21,799 nucleotides of DNA from D2472 sp964444385 (GTDB lineage: Bacteria; Pseudomonadota; Gammaproteobacteria; Magnimaribacterales; D2472). Positions 7,746 through 14,736 of this stretch are shown in pieces. Position 1 is the first letter of the stretch, and the number at the start of each line of letters is the position of its first letter. The position numbers were made by a program, and so were the translations under genes. The DNA lies in the NCBI GenBank assembly GCA_964444385.1, contig CAYUHD010000022.1, positions 1-21,799 of the forward strand, read 5' to 3'. The notes beneath the pieces were generated by a model that was not told the DNA's origin, searched no databases, and saw only the letters and a list, made by a program, of their open reading frames with translations.

Positions 7746-8852
7746 ATGAGAAATTTTTTTATATTTTTATTTTTAGTAGTTTATATATTTCCTAGTTTTT
7801 TGCTTGCAATAGAGCTAAATCAACTTCAATTAGAAGACGGTTTTGAGATTTCTATTTATGCAGATAATTTAGATGCACCCAGGCAAATGGTTGAAGGAAA
7901 AAATGGAACTATTTTTGTAGGTGAAAGAGGTGGCCAGATATTAGCATTGATAGATTCTGATAATAACGGACAAGTTGATTCTAGAACTGTCCTAGCAAAA
8001 GATCTAAATTACTCAACAGGGGTAAGCCTTTTTAATGGAGATTTATATTTTTCAGAAATAAGTAAAATATGGAAAATTGAAAACATTGAAGATTGGTTAA
8101 AAAGACAATCATCTATGAATATGCCAGAAAAGAAAACTGTTATTCAGGATTTACCTGATAATACATGGCATGGGTGGAAATGGCTTAAGCATGATTCTCA
8201 AGGGAGGCTATATTTCAATGTAGGCGCACCATGCAATATTTGTTTATCAGAAAACTCACAATTTGCATCAATCTTAAGGTTTGAAAATGGTGACTTAGAA
8301 CATGTTGCTAAAGGGGTAAGGAACAGTGTGGGATTTGATTTCCACCCTGAAAGTAAAAAACTTTTTTTTACTGATAATGGAAGAGATTGGCTGGGAGATG
8401 ATTCTCCCTCATGCGAGCTAAACAGAGTAGATGTTGATGGACAATTTTTTGGCTACCCATTCAAACATGCCTCAAATATCTTTGACCCAGAGTTTGGAGA
8501 AATTAATCCCGGATATGATTTTATTGATCCAATTTTAGAACTTGGTGCTCATGTAGCTCCAACTGGAGCTGCTTTCTACAAAGGATCAATGTTTCCAAAC
8601 GAAATAAAAAATAATTTATTTATTACATTGCATGGATCATGGAATCGGACTGAAAAAGTTGGATATAGAGTTTTACGAGTGAGTTTTGATGAAAATGGTA
8701 ATGTGAAAGGCTCAAGTGATTTTATTTCAGGTTGGCTTCAAAATGGAAAAGTTCTTGGTAGACCATCCGCACCTTTAGTTTTAAGAGATGGAAGTTTATT
8801 AATTTCAGATGACAAGGCCAATGTTATTTATCGTGTTACTTATAAAAAGTAA
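7746..8852 (+). CDS. Secreted PQQ-type sugar dehydrogenase (glucose/sorbosone dehydrogenase family)
   Basis: 368 residues with an N-terminal signal peptide (hydrophobic residues 4-20; cleavage likely near LLA-IE at 21/22). The mature protein is a six-bladed beta-propeller of the GSDH/COG2133 family, soluble aldose dehydrogenases that use PQQ. Motifs: DAPRQM near 43-48, IFVGERGGQI near 56-65, WHGWKWLKHD with His142, GVRNSVGFDFHP near 190-201, FFTDNGRDWLGDD near 207-219, THLGAH-like LGAHVAPTG near 266-274, HGSWNR near 296-301 and GRPSAPLVLRDGSLLISDD near 338-355. It should oxidise the anomeric carbon of an aldose in the periplasm. It is the first gene of the operon, two bases before the Gfo/Idh gene. 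A secreted enzyme here is unexpected beside cytoplasmic sugar enzymes. PQQ binding is family knowledge, not shown directly. Confidence 0.85.
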   Translation: MRNFFIFLFLVVYIFPSFLLAIELNQLQLEDGFEISIYADNLDAPRQMVEGKNGTIFVGERGGQILALIDSDNNGQVDSRTVLAKDLNYSTGVSLFNGDLYFSEISKIWKIENIEDWLKRQSSMNMPEKKTVIQDLPDNTWHGWKWLKHDSQGRLYFNVGAPCNICLSENSQFASILRFENGDLEHVAKGVRNSVGFDFHPESKKLFFTDNGRDWLGDDSPSCELNRVDVDGQFFGYPFKHASNIFDPEFGEINPGYDFIDPILELGAHVAPTGAAFYKGSMFPNEIKNNLFITLHGSWNRTEKVGYRVLRVSFDENGNVKGSSDFISGWLQNGKVLGRPSAPLVLRDGSLLISDDKANVIYRVTYKK

Positions 8853-8854
8853 CC

Positions 8855-9877
8855 ATGAAAGTAGGAATAGCAGGTTACGGTGCTGTTGGCAAAACAAGGC
8901 ATAAATCTATTATAGACAATACTGATTTTGAAGTTACAGCAATTTCTGAATCTAATTCTGGTGCTCAGAAAGCCATACCAGATGGCATAAAAGTTTTTGA
9001 TAATTATAAGACCCTAATCAATAAAGGTAATATTGATATAGTATTTATTAGCTTGCCAAACAAATTTGCTGTTGATGCTGTTTCCTTAAGTCTTGAAAAT
9101 GGACTCCATGTATTTTGTGAAAAACCTCCATCAAAGACTTTGCATGAGCTAATAGAGGTTCAAAAAATTTCAAATAACTATCCCTCTTTAAAATTAATGT
9201 ATGGGTTTAATCATAGATTCCATCTTTCAGTTGAAGAGGCTAAGTCAATTATTGAAAAGAATACCTTTGGGAAAATAATTAACATGAAGGGTGTTTATGG
9301 TAAGTCACAAATGATTAGTTTTAATCAGACAGATTGGAGAACCAAAAGAGAAGAGTCAGGGGGAGGCATTTTGCTGGATCAAGGAATACATATGCTAGAT
9401 TTGATGAGGTATTTATCTGGAGAGAATTTTTCTGAAATTTTTTCATTTATTGATAATGCTTTTTGGAACTTTGACGTTGAAGATAATGCTTATGTATTGA
9501 TGAAATCTCCAGAAGGAGTTGTTGCTCAACTCCATTCTTCTGCAACACAATGGAGACATGTATTTAATTTGGAAATTACATTACAAAAAGGCTCACTTGT
9601 CCTAGGAGGATTGTTAACAGGATCAAAAAGTTATGGTGATGAGACTCTTAGGATAATTACTTCTGATCCAGAAAAAGACAAAGGAGCTCCTAGGGAGTCA
9701 ACTTCAAAATATAATGAAGATGTATCATGGGATAATGAGATAAAATATTTTTCAAACTGTCTAATCAGAGATTTAAAAATTGAAAGAGGCAGCATTGAAG
9801 ATGCAATTGAAACAATGAAATTAATAGAAAAAATATATAAAGCTGACCCTGCGTGGAAAAAAAAATACTATAGTTAA
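8855..9877 (+). CDS. Gfo/Idh/MocA-family NAD(P)-dependent sugar oxidoreductase
   Basis: 340 residues, cytoplasmic. N-terminal Rossmann fold with GIAGYGAVG at 4-12, then the family's EKP motif (CEKPPSKT, 88-95) carrying the conserved lysine. The C-terminal alpha/beta domain has GGGILLDQGIHMLDLM (169-184), in which Asp175 and His179 occupy the usual catalytic positions. Members oxidise, reduce or epimerise hydroxyls on sugars, nucleotide sugars or inositols. The gene lies between the secreted sugar dehydrogenase and the SIS isomerase with gaps of 2 and 12 bases, so it most likely modifies a sugar intermediate of this operon. The exact substrate is not inferable. Confidence 0.9.
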   Translation: MKVGIAGYGAVGKTRHKSIIDNTDFEVTAISESNSGAQKAIPDGIKVFDNYKTLINKGNIDIVFISLPNKFAVDAVSLSLENGLHVFCEKPPSKTLHELIEVQKISNNYPSLKLMYGFNHRFHLSVEEAKSIIEKNTFGKIINMKGVYGKSQMISFNQTDWRTKREESGGGILLDQGIHMLDLMRYLSGENFSEIFSFIDNAFWNFDVEDNAYVLMKSPEGVVAQLHSSATQWRHVFNLEITLQKGSLVLGGLLTGSKSYGDETLRIITSDPEKDKGAPRESTSKYNEDVSWDNEIKYFSNCLIRDLKIERGSIEDAIETMKLIEKIYKADPAWKKKYYS

Positions 9878-9889
9878 CAGAAAACCAAC

Positions 9890-10468
9890 ATGAATAGATC
9901 AGCATCATTCTCAAATAATTACCTTGAGTACCTATCTAACTTAATTTCTAAATTGGATAGGGAGTCTATTGGGAAGTTTGTAGATTTGCTTTTAGAGTCA
10001 AGAGATTCTGGAAGTACTACATTTTTTCTAGGAAATGGTGGAAGCGCATCCACTGCAACACATTTTGTTAACGATATTTCATTAGGCAGCAGACAATTTA
10101 AAAAACCTTTTCGAGCAATCAGCCTTTGTGATAATCAAGCTGTGATTACGGCCATTGCAAATGATGATGGATATGAAAATATCTTTTTGCAGCAACTGCA
10201 AACTCTTGCTAAGCCAGGAGATACTATTGTGTGTATTTCAGCTTCGGGTAATTCAAAGAACCTTATTAAAGCTATTGAATATGCAAATGATAATAATATT
10301 TATGTTGTTGGTTTGACCGCTTTTGATGGAGGCTACTTAAAAGAGAATTGCAATCTAAATATCCATGTTCCAACAAAAGTTGGAGAATATGGTCCAGCTG
10401 AAGATCTGCATATGGTAGTTTGTGGTCTAGTGGGTTCTTATTTTAGGGAAAAATTTTTAAATGCTTGA
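9890..10468 (+). CDS. GmhA-like SIS-domain phosphosugar isomerase
   Basis: 192 residues, a single SIS domain, close in length and layout to GmhA (sedoheptulose-7-phosphate isomerase) and DiaA. Phosphate-loop motifs are FLGNGGSAST (46-55) and ISASGNSKN (116-124). His58 in the THF motif and His174 in AEDLHM are kept. Differences from E. coli GmhA: the HFAEEL block is HFVNDI here, so the catalytic Glu position is Asp62, and RIQEIH is replaced by PAEDLH. It may isomerise a ketose phosphate to an aldose phosphate, for example a pentose or heptose, as the entry step of the operon. Its stop overlaps the start of the phosphatase gene by 8 bases. Confidence 0.82.
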   Translation: MNRSASFSNNYLEYLSNLISKLDRESIGKFVDLLLESRDSGSTTFFLGNGGSASTATHFVNDISLGSRQFKKPFRAISLCDNQAVITAIANDDGYENIFLQQLQTLAKPGDTIVCISASGNSKNLIKAIEYANDNNIYVVGLTAFDGGYLKENCNLNIHVPTKVGEYGPAEDLHMVVCGLVGSYFREKFLNA

Positions 10469-11204
10469 TTTAGACTCTTGTCTAAAGACAGCAAAATCTG
10501 CTGCCTTGCTAGCCGGAGATTTTTTATTAAAAGCTCAAGGAAAAGACCTTGAGGTATTATTAAATACAGGTCGCGATTTAAAGCTGCAACTTGATATAGA
10601 CACAGAAGAAATTATTAAGGAGCATATAGCGTCGAAAAGTACATTTTCAATCTTAGGAGAAGAAACTGGATTAACTAATAAATTGGAAGAATATTATTGG
10701 GTCATTGATCCTCTTGATGGAACCTCAAATTTCTTAAGAGCGATACCAATTAGCTGCGTTTCTATTGCGTTAATGCATGATACAAAACCAATTCTTGGGG
10801 TTATATATGATTTTAATCATCAGGAACTTTACTTTGGCCATCAAGAATCAAAAGCATTTATGAATGATCAAGAGATTAAAGTTTCTTCTTTATCTGCAAA
10901 AAATGAATCCACTTTAGTAACTGGCATCCCTGCAAAGACTAATTATTCCGATGATGAATTTGCAAAAATGATTTCTGATTTTCAGGCATGGAAAAAAATT
11001 AGAATGATTGGTTCAGCAGCTATGGCTGCAGTTTATGTAGCTGCAGGAAAAGCTGAAACCTATAAAGAGGATGGGATCTTTTTGTGGGATGTTGCTGCTG
11101 GAGCAGCAATTGTTAACTCAGCAGGGGGTAAAGTCTCTCTTAACAATCTTCAAATAGACTATAGGGTAGATGCAAAATTCTCTAATCAAAAGATAGAGCA
11201 ATAA
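10461..11204 (+). CDS. Inositol-monophosphatase-family sugar phosphatase
   Basis: 247 residues. Contains all three metal-site motifs of the IMPase/FBPase superfamily: GEETG with Glu67/Glu68, DPLDGTSNF with Asp83 and Asp86, and LWDVAAGAAI with Trp209/Asp210, followed by the usual AGG. Length is standard for IMPase/CysQ/HisN-type enzymes. These remove phosphate from small phosphosugars or nucleotides using Mg2+. The 8-base overlap with the SIS gene suggests that it dephosphorylates the isomerase product. Nucleotidase (CysQ) activity is possible but less likely in this context. Confidence 0.87.
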   Translation: MLDLDSCLKTAKSAALLAGDFLLKAQGKDLEVLLNTGRDLKLQLDIDTEEIIKEHIASKSTFSILGEETGLTNKLEEYYWVIDPLDGTSNFLRAIPISCVSIALMHDTKPILGVIYDFNHQELYFGHQESKAFMNDQEIKVSSLSAKNESTLVTGIPAKTNYSDDEFAKMISDFQAWKKIRMIGSAAMAAVYVAAGKAETYKEDGIFLWDVAAGAAIVNSAGGKVSLNNLQIDYRVDAKFSNQKIEQ

Positions 11205-11205
11205 T

Positions 11206-12171
11206 TTGAATACCAAAGATACAATTGCAGTTGCCTCTAGATCTTTTTCAAAAAATGACTTTTTAGTAAACCATCTAAAAACGCTTTATTCTTCAATTAT
11301 TCTCAATGATTCTGGTAAGACCTTGGAAGGTGATCAGCTAGTTCAGTTTTTGAAGCCAGCAACAAAAGCAATTATTGGCATAGAAAAAATATGTGATTCA
11401 GCTCTTTCTCAACTTCCAAAGCTTAAGGTTATTAGTAAGTATGGGGTTGGTCTAAACAATCTTGATTTGGAATTGCTAAAAAATCGCAACATTAAACTTG
11501 GATTTACTCCAGGGGTTAACAAACAAAGCGTTGCAGAGCTGGCACTAACGTTAATATTAATTGGGTTAAAAAAAATTCATGGAAATAATATTGATATTCT
11601 TAATGGAAATTGGTCCCAAGAAAAAGGATCAGAGCTTCATGGGAAAACCATAGGATTGCTTGGATTTGGCAATATTGGTCAGAGATTAACCTCATTAATT
11701 CAGCCATTCAATTGCAATATTCTCTTTTTCGATGAAAAAGATTATTCAGATGAAGGCCTTAAGAAAATATTTAAAGAGTTGAACTTAAATCCAGAATTAA
11801 TTCATCAATTACCTTTGGAATTGGTTTTGAGTCAATCAGATATTCTTAGTATCCACCTTCCATTAAACAATGAAACAAAAAATATAATTTCTTCAAAAGA
11901 GTTGAAGCATTTAAAGACAAATGTTTGTATTATCAATACTGCAAGAGGGGGAATCGTAAACGAAAAAAACTTACATGATTTTTTATTAGAAAATCCTTCT
12001 GCTTTTGCAGGGTTTGATGTATATGAGGAAGAGCCAGCGTTAAATAATTCCTTGTTAAAACTCTCCAACTTTTTTGGCACATCACATCGTTCGAGTCTTA
12101 CAAATGAAGGAATTAATTCTATGGGCATGGCAGCCATAAATGGATTAGATGATAATATTGATATCACATAA
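11206..12171 (+). CDS. D-isomer-specific 2-hydroxyacid dehydrogenase (phosphoglycerate-dehydrogenase-like)
   Basis: 321 residues, NAD(P)-dependent. Substrate-domain motif KYGVGLNNLD (78-87); Rossmann loop LLGFGNIG (151-158); catalytic residues Arg247 in TARGGIVNE, Glu276 in YEEEP, and His294 in GTSHRSS. The last motif departs from the usual TPH.G. It lacks the ACT-type C-terminal domain of long SerA. The first codon is TTG at 11206, one base after the previous stop; no ATG or other Met occurs before the far C-terminal region, so TTG is the only sensible start. It probably oxidises or reduces a 2-hydroxy/2-keto acid, which fits an operon making a 2-keto-3-deoxy acid. Confidence 0.87.
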   Translation: MNTKDTIAVASRSFSKNDFLVNHLKTLYSSIILNDSGKTLEGDQLVQFLKPATKAIIGIEKICDSALSQLPKLKVISKYGVGLNNLDLELLKNRNIKLGFTPGVNKQSVAELALTLILIGLKKIHGNNIDILNGNWSQEKGSELHGKTIGLLGFGNIGQRLTSLIQPFNCNILFFDEKDYSDEGLKKIFKELNLNPELIHQLPLELVLSQSDILSIHLPLNNETKNIISSKELKHLKTNVCIINTARGGIVNEKNLHDFLLENPSAFAGFDVYEEEPALNNSLLKLSNFFGTSHRSSLTNEGINSMGMAAINGLDDNIDIT

Positions 12172-12183
12172 GAGATTTAATCT

Positions 12184-12909
12184 ATGAGCAATCTTTCAAT
12201 CGGTACTTGGCAAAGCCTTCCCAATGAATCAATCGCTGAAATATTTGCTAAAGCAGGTTATGAGTGGATCGTAATAGATCTTGAGCATAGCAGCATAAAT
12301 ATTAATCAAGCAGAACAACTTATTCGTGTTATTGATTTGGCTGGATCTAAGCCATTTGTTAGGCTCTCTGGACATAATGTATCGCAAATCAAAAGAGTTC
12401 TTGACGCCGGGGCAAAGGGTATTTTAGCTCCCATGATTGAAACTCTAAACCAAATTGAGCAAGTCATCTTAGCATGTCATTACCCTCCGCGTGGGTCTAG
12501 GGGAATGGGTCTTGCAAGAGCTCAAGGTTATGGCGAGAGTTCAACCAAGAAAGATTATATTTTAAATCGAGTCAATGAGATTGAGATATATGCTCAAATT
12601 GAATCTATGAAAGGTTTAAAAAATTGCAAAGATATTTTCTCTCAAAATATTAAAGGATATTTTATTGGTCCATATGATCTTTCAGCTTCTCTCAATAATC
12701 CAGGAGCATTTGATACTGATGAGTTTTATGAGGCGGAAGCAAAAATTTTATCTGCCGCTAAGGAAGAAAATATAAAATGTGGATATCATCTTGTGGAACC
12801 AGAAAAGCATCAAATAAAGGCATTGCAAGCAAAAGGTTATGACATGATTGCTTTTAGTGTGGATATAAGAATGCTAGATATTGGTGCTAGATTACCTTTT
12901 ACACAATAG
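12184..12909 (+). CDS. HpcH/HpaI-family class II pyruvate aldolase
   Basis: 241 residues, TIM-barrel aldolase of the HpcH/HpaI (PF03328) family. Positions matching HpaI: His35 in DLEHSSI (general base), Arg60 in FVRLSG, Glu140 in AQIES and Asp165 in GPYDLSAS (metal), plus the PPRGSRGMGLARA loop at 101-113. The family forms or cleaves 2-keto-3-deoxy (4-hydroxy-2-oxo) acids from pyruvate and an aldehyde. Its location directly before a KdsB-family gene (adjacent, no spacer) suggests the synthetic direction: pyruvate plus an aldose giving a 3-deoxy-2-ulosonic acid. Catabolic cleavage is the alternative. Family call is strong, direction is inference. Confidence 0.9.
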   Translation: MSNLSIGTWQSLPNESIAEIFAKAGYEWIVIDLEHSSININQAEQLIRVIDLAGSKPFVRLSGHNVSQIKRVLDAGAKGILAPMIETLNQIEQVILACHYPPRGSRGMGLARAQGYGESSTKKDYILNRVNEIEIYAQIESMKGLKNCKDIFSQNIKGYFIGPYDLSASLNNPGAFDTDEFYEAEAKILSAAKEENIKCGYHLVEPEKHQIKALQAKGYDMIAFSVDIRMLDIGARLPFTQ

Positions 12910-13668
12910 ATGAAAAATACTCTAGGAGTAATTCCTGCAAGAATGGCATCATCTCGCTTCCCTGGAAAGCCACTTAAGAAAATTTTAGATATTCCGATGC
13001 TTGGTCATTGCTATGAGAGAGCACTGCTTTCTGGCGCTTGTGATAAATTAATCATCGCAACACCAGATCAAGAAATTATTGATTGGGCAAACTCACAAGA
13101 TATTCCTTCAGTGTTAACTAGTCATAGTCATCAAAGAGCTACAGAACGGGCAAAGGAAACCTTAGATATTCTCTCACAGGAGGGGCATCTATATGATCTT
13201 ATTCTTTTATTACAAGGCGATGAGCCACAAATTTTTCCTGATGATATTAATAACTTGAAAGATGCCTTTTCAGGAAAAGAGTACGAGGCAGTGAATTCAG
13301 TTTTTCCAATTACTGGAAATGATCTGAAAGATCCTAACGTTGTAAAAGCAGCGGTTGATAATGATCTTAATATCAATTTTTTTTCACGATCTCACATCCC
13401 ATTTAATAGCGTCACTTCTTTTAGGCAACTTGGAATGATAGGTTTTACAAACAAAGCATTGCAATATTATTCAGACTTGTTACCGACTCCATTAGAGGAA
13501 ATAGAATCTATAGATATGATGAGATTTCTAGAAAATGATTTCTGTATTCAAGGCGTTTTATCATCATCACCTATTCTTGGGGTTGATAATCTAGAGGATA
13601 TAGTCAAAGCTGAAAAGATGATGTTAGGTGATAAATTGATTCATCTCTATAAAGAAAAGTATATTTAA
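12910..13668 (+). CDS. kdsB: CMP-Kdo synthetase-like cytidylyltransferase (KdsB family, divergent)
   Basis: 252 residues. Nucleotide-binding start IPARMASSRFPGKPL (8-22), QGDEP (102-106), FFSRSHIPF (157-165), RQLGMIGFT (172-180), PLEEIES (194-200) and GVDNLEDI (224-231) follow the KdsB order. KdsB couples Kdo to CMP from CTP. Two family blocks differ from E. coli KdsB: the H.SGTER motif reads HQRATER (74-80), and the EMLEQLR block reads ESIDMMR (199-205). This suggests a separate subfamily with another ulosonic-acid substrate. It starts on the base after the aldolase stop and is one base from the ELM1-family gene. The symbol marks family only; I cannot tell whether it is the cell's general LPS Kdo enzyme. 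Confidence 0.82.
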   Translation: MKNTLGVIPARMASSRFPGKPLKKILDIPMLGHCYERALLSGACDKLIIATPDQEIIDWANSQDIPSVLTSHSHQRATERAKETLDILSQEGHLYDLILLLQGDEPQIFPDDINNLKDAFSGKEYEAVNSVFPITGNDLKDPNVVKAAVDNDLNINFFSRSHIPFNSVTSFRQLGMIGFTNKALQYYSDLLPTPLEEIESIDMMRFLENDFCIQGVLSSSPILGVDNLEDIVKAEKMMLGDKLIHLYKEKYI

Positions 13669-13669
13669 T

Positions 13670-14668
13670 ATGAAAAATATTCTTATTATTAGTGATGGAA
13701 TACCTGGACATTTTAATCAATCCAAGGGAGTTGCATCAATTCTCTCAAACAAACATTTATCAAATATAAACATTATAGATCTTTCATTTAAGAGCCATCA
13801 ATTGCGAGGTTTAATCACAGTTTTTTCAAGATTGTTAATGAGGATACCAGGCCGCTTAACAGCAAAATTTGTATCTCTCTTTTACTCTTCAATTAAGATT
13901 AATGACATTGATCTGATAATTGCTGCTGGAGGAAAAACAGCTCCTTATTCAGCTGCTTTGAAAATTTTAAATGATATCCCAGTCATTCAACTTGGCTCTC
14001 CTAGAGGATTACATGCATCCTTATTTAATGCTCTTGTTACAGTTGAAAGATATCAAGAAAATTCATCTAACATTATTGCCTCTATTACCCCTAATCTATA
14101 TTCTCCAGAATTTTGTGCTATAGCAGCCGAGGAAAAGAGCTTGAATGAACATCTATTATTTTTAATAGGAGGAGAGGGCATAGGATATTCTTATCAAGAT
14201 AGAGAATGGAAATCTTTGATCGATGTTATTAAGCATTTGCACAAAGAGACTCATCTTCCAATTACTGTTGTTACCTCGAGAAGGAGTGATCCAGGGGTAG
14301 AGAGAAAAATTCAATCAGAGTTGCAAAATATCCCTCTCGATTATTCAGCTTGGTTTCATCAAGGAGCTAAAAATTTTAATTTAGCGGCTTTATTTGGTTC
14401 TGCTAAAAATATATTCGTTACAGAAGATAGCGCAATGATGATTTCAGAATCCATAAGCAGTGGTAAACCTGTGACCATACTTTTTCCCAGTGGGATTAAA
14501 TCCCCTATGAGATATAAGGCCCACATTCAAAAATATTTAGATCTTAATTTGATCACTAGAGAATCGATCGAAAATTTTTCTATTAAGGAGATAGAAGATT
14601 CTTCTAAGAATGTTCAAAATCATTTATCTAAATTATGTGATCAACTTGAAGATAGAATTCAATGGTAA
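13670..14668 (+). CDS. ELM1-family protein (mitochondrial fission ELM1-like; putative GT-B glycosyltransferase)
   Basis: 332 residues. Matches the bacterial ELM1/DUF1022 family (PF06258): ISDGIPGHFNQSKG at 7-20, IAAGGKTAPYS near 84-94, IQLGSPRG at 106-113, FLIGGEGIGYSY near 164-175, VVTSRRSDP near 200-208 and TEDSAMMISESISSGKPV at 251-268. The last block looks like the donor-binding region of GT-B glycosyltransferases, and the overall two-half layout agrees. No signal peptide; a short hydrophobic segment near 46-57 could touch the membrane. Being last in the operon behind the CMP-sugar synthetase, it is the natural candidate to transfer the activated sugar. The name comes from a plant homologue; bacterial function is not established to my knowledge. 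Confidence 0.8.
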   Translation: MKNILIISDGIPGHFNQSKGVASILSNKHLSNINIIDLSFKSHQLRGLITVFSRLLMRIPGRLTAKFVSLFYSSIKINDIDLIIAAGGKTAPYSAALKILNDIPVIQLGSPRGLHASLFNALVTVERYQENSSNIIASITPNLYSPEFCAIAAEEKSLNEHLLFLIGGEGIGYSYQDREWKSLIDVIKHLHKETHLPITVVTSRRSDPGVERKIQSELQNIPLDYSAWFHQGAKNFNLAALFGSAKNIFVTEDSAMMISESISSGKPVTILFPSGIKSPMRYKAHIQKYLDLNLITRESIENFSIKEIEDSSKNVQNHLSKLCDQLEDRIQW

Positions 14669-14702
14669 AAATTAACGCTGGTGATAATTAAAAAACATCC
14701 GT

Positions 14703-14732
14703 TATAATGAACTCAAATTTTTATTAAGGAAG
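14703..14732 (+). promoter_or_regulatory. -10 (TATAAT) and strong Shine-Dalgarno of the aldehyde dehydrogenase gene
   Basis: A consensus TATAAT occupies 14703-14708 and AAGGAAG at 14726-14732 sits four bases before the ATG at 14737. The -35 region (GGTGAT or TGGTGA about 17-18 bases upstream) is weak. The hexamer is preceded by CATCCGT, nearly the same sequence that precedes the guaB -10. This marks the end of the upstream operon and a separate transcript for the dehydrogenase. Confidence 0.6.
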
Positions 14733-14736
14733 TATT

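Noticed and set aside
11832..12167. Open frame of 111 codons antisense to the hydroxyacid dehydrogenase
   Set aside because: No recognisable domain and lies fully inside a gene whose catalytic residues occur in the same interval on the other strand.
13131..13376. Open frame of 81 codons antisense to the KdsB-like gene
   Set aside because: Covers the QGDEP region of the real gene and encodes no recognisable protein.
7746..14668. Horizontally acquired island with foreign composition
   Set aside because: Base composition and codon use look as AT-rich as the flanking genes by eye, and no integrase, repeat or tRNA border is present.
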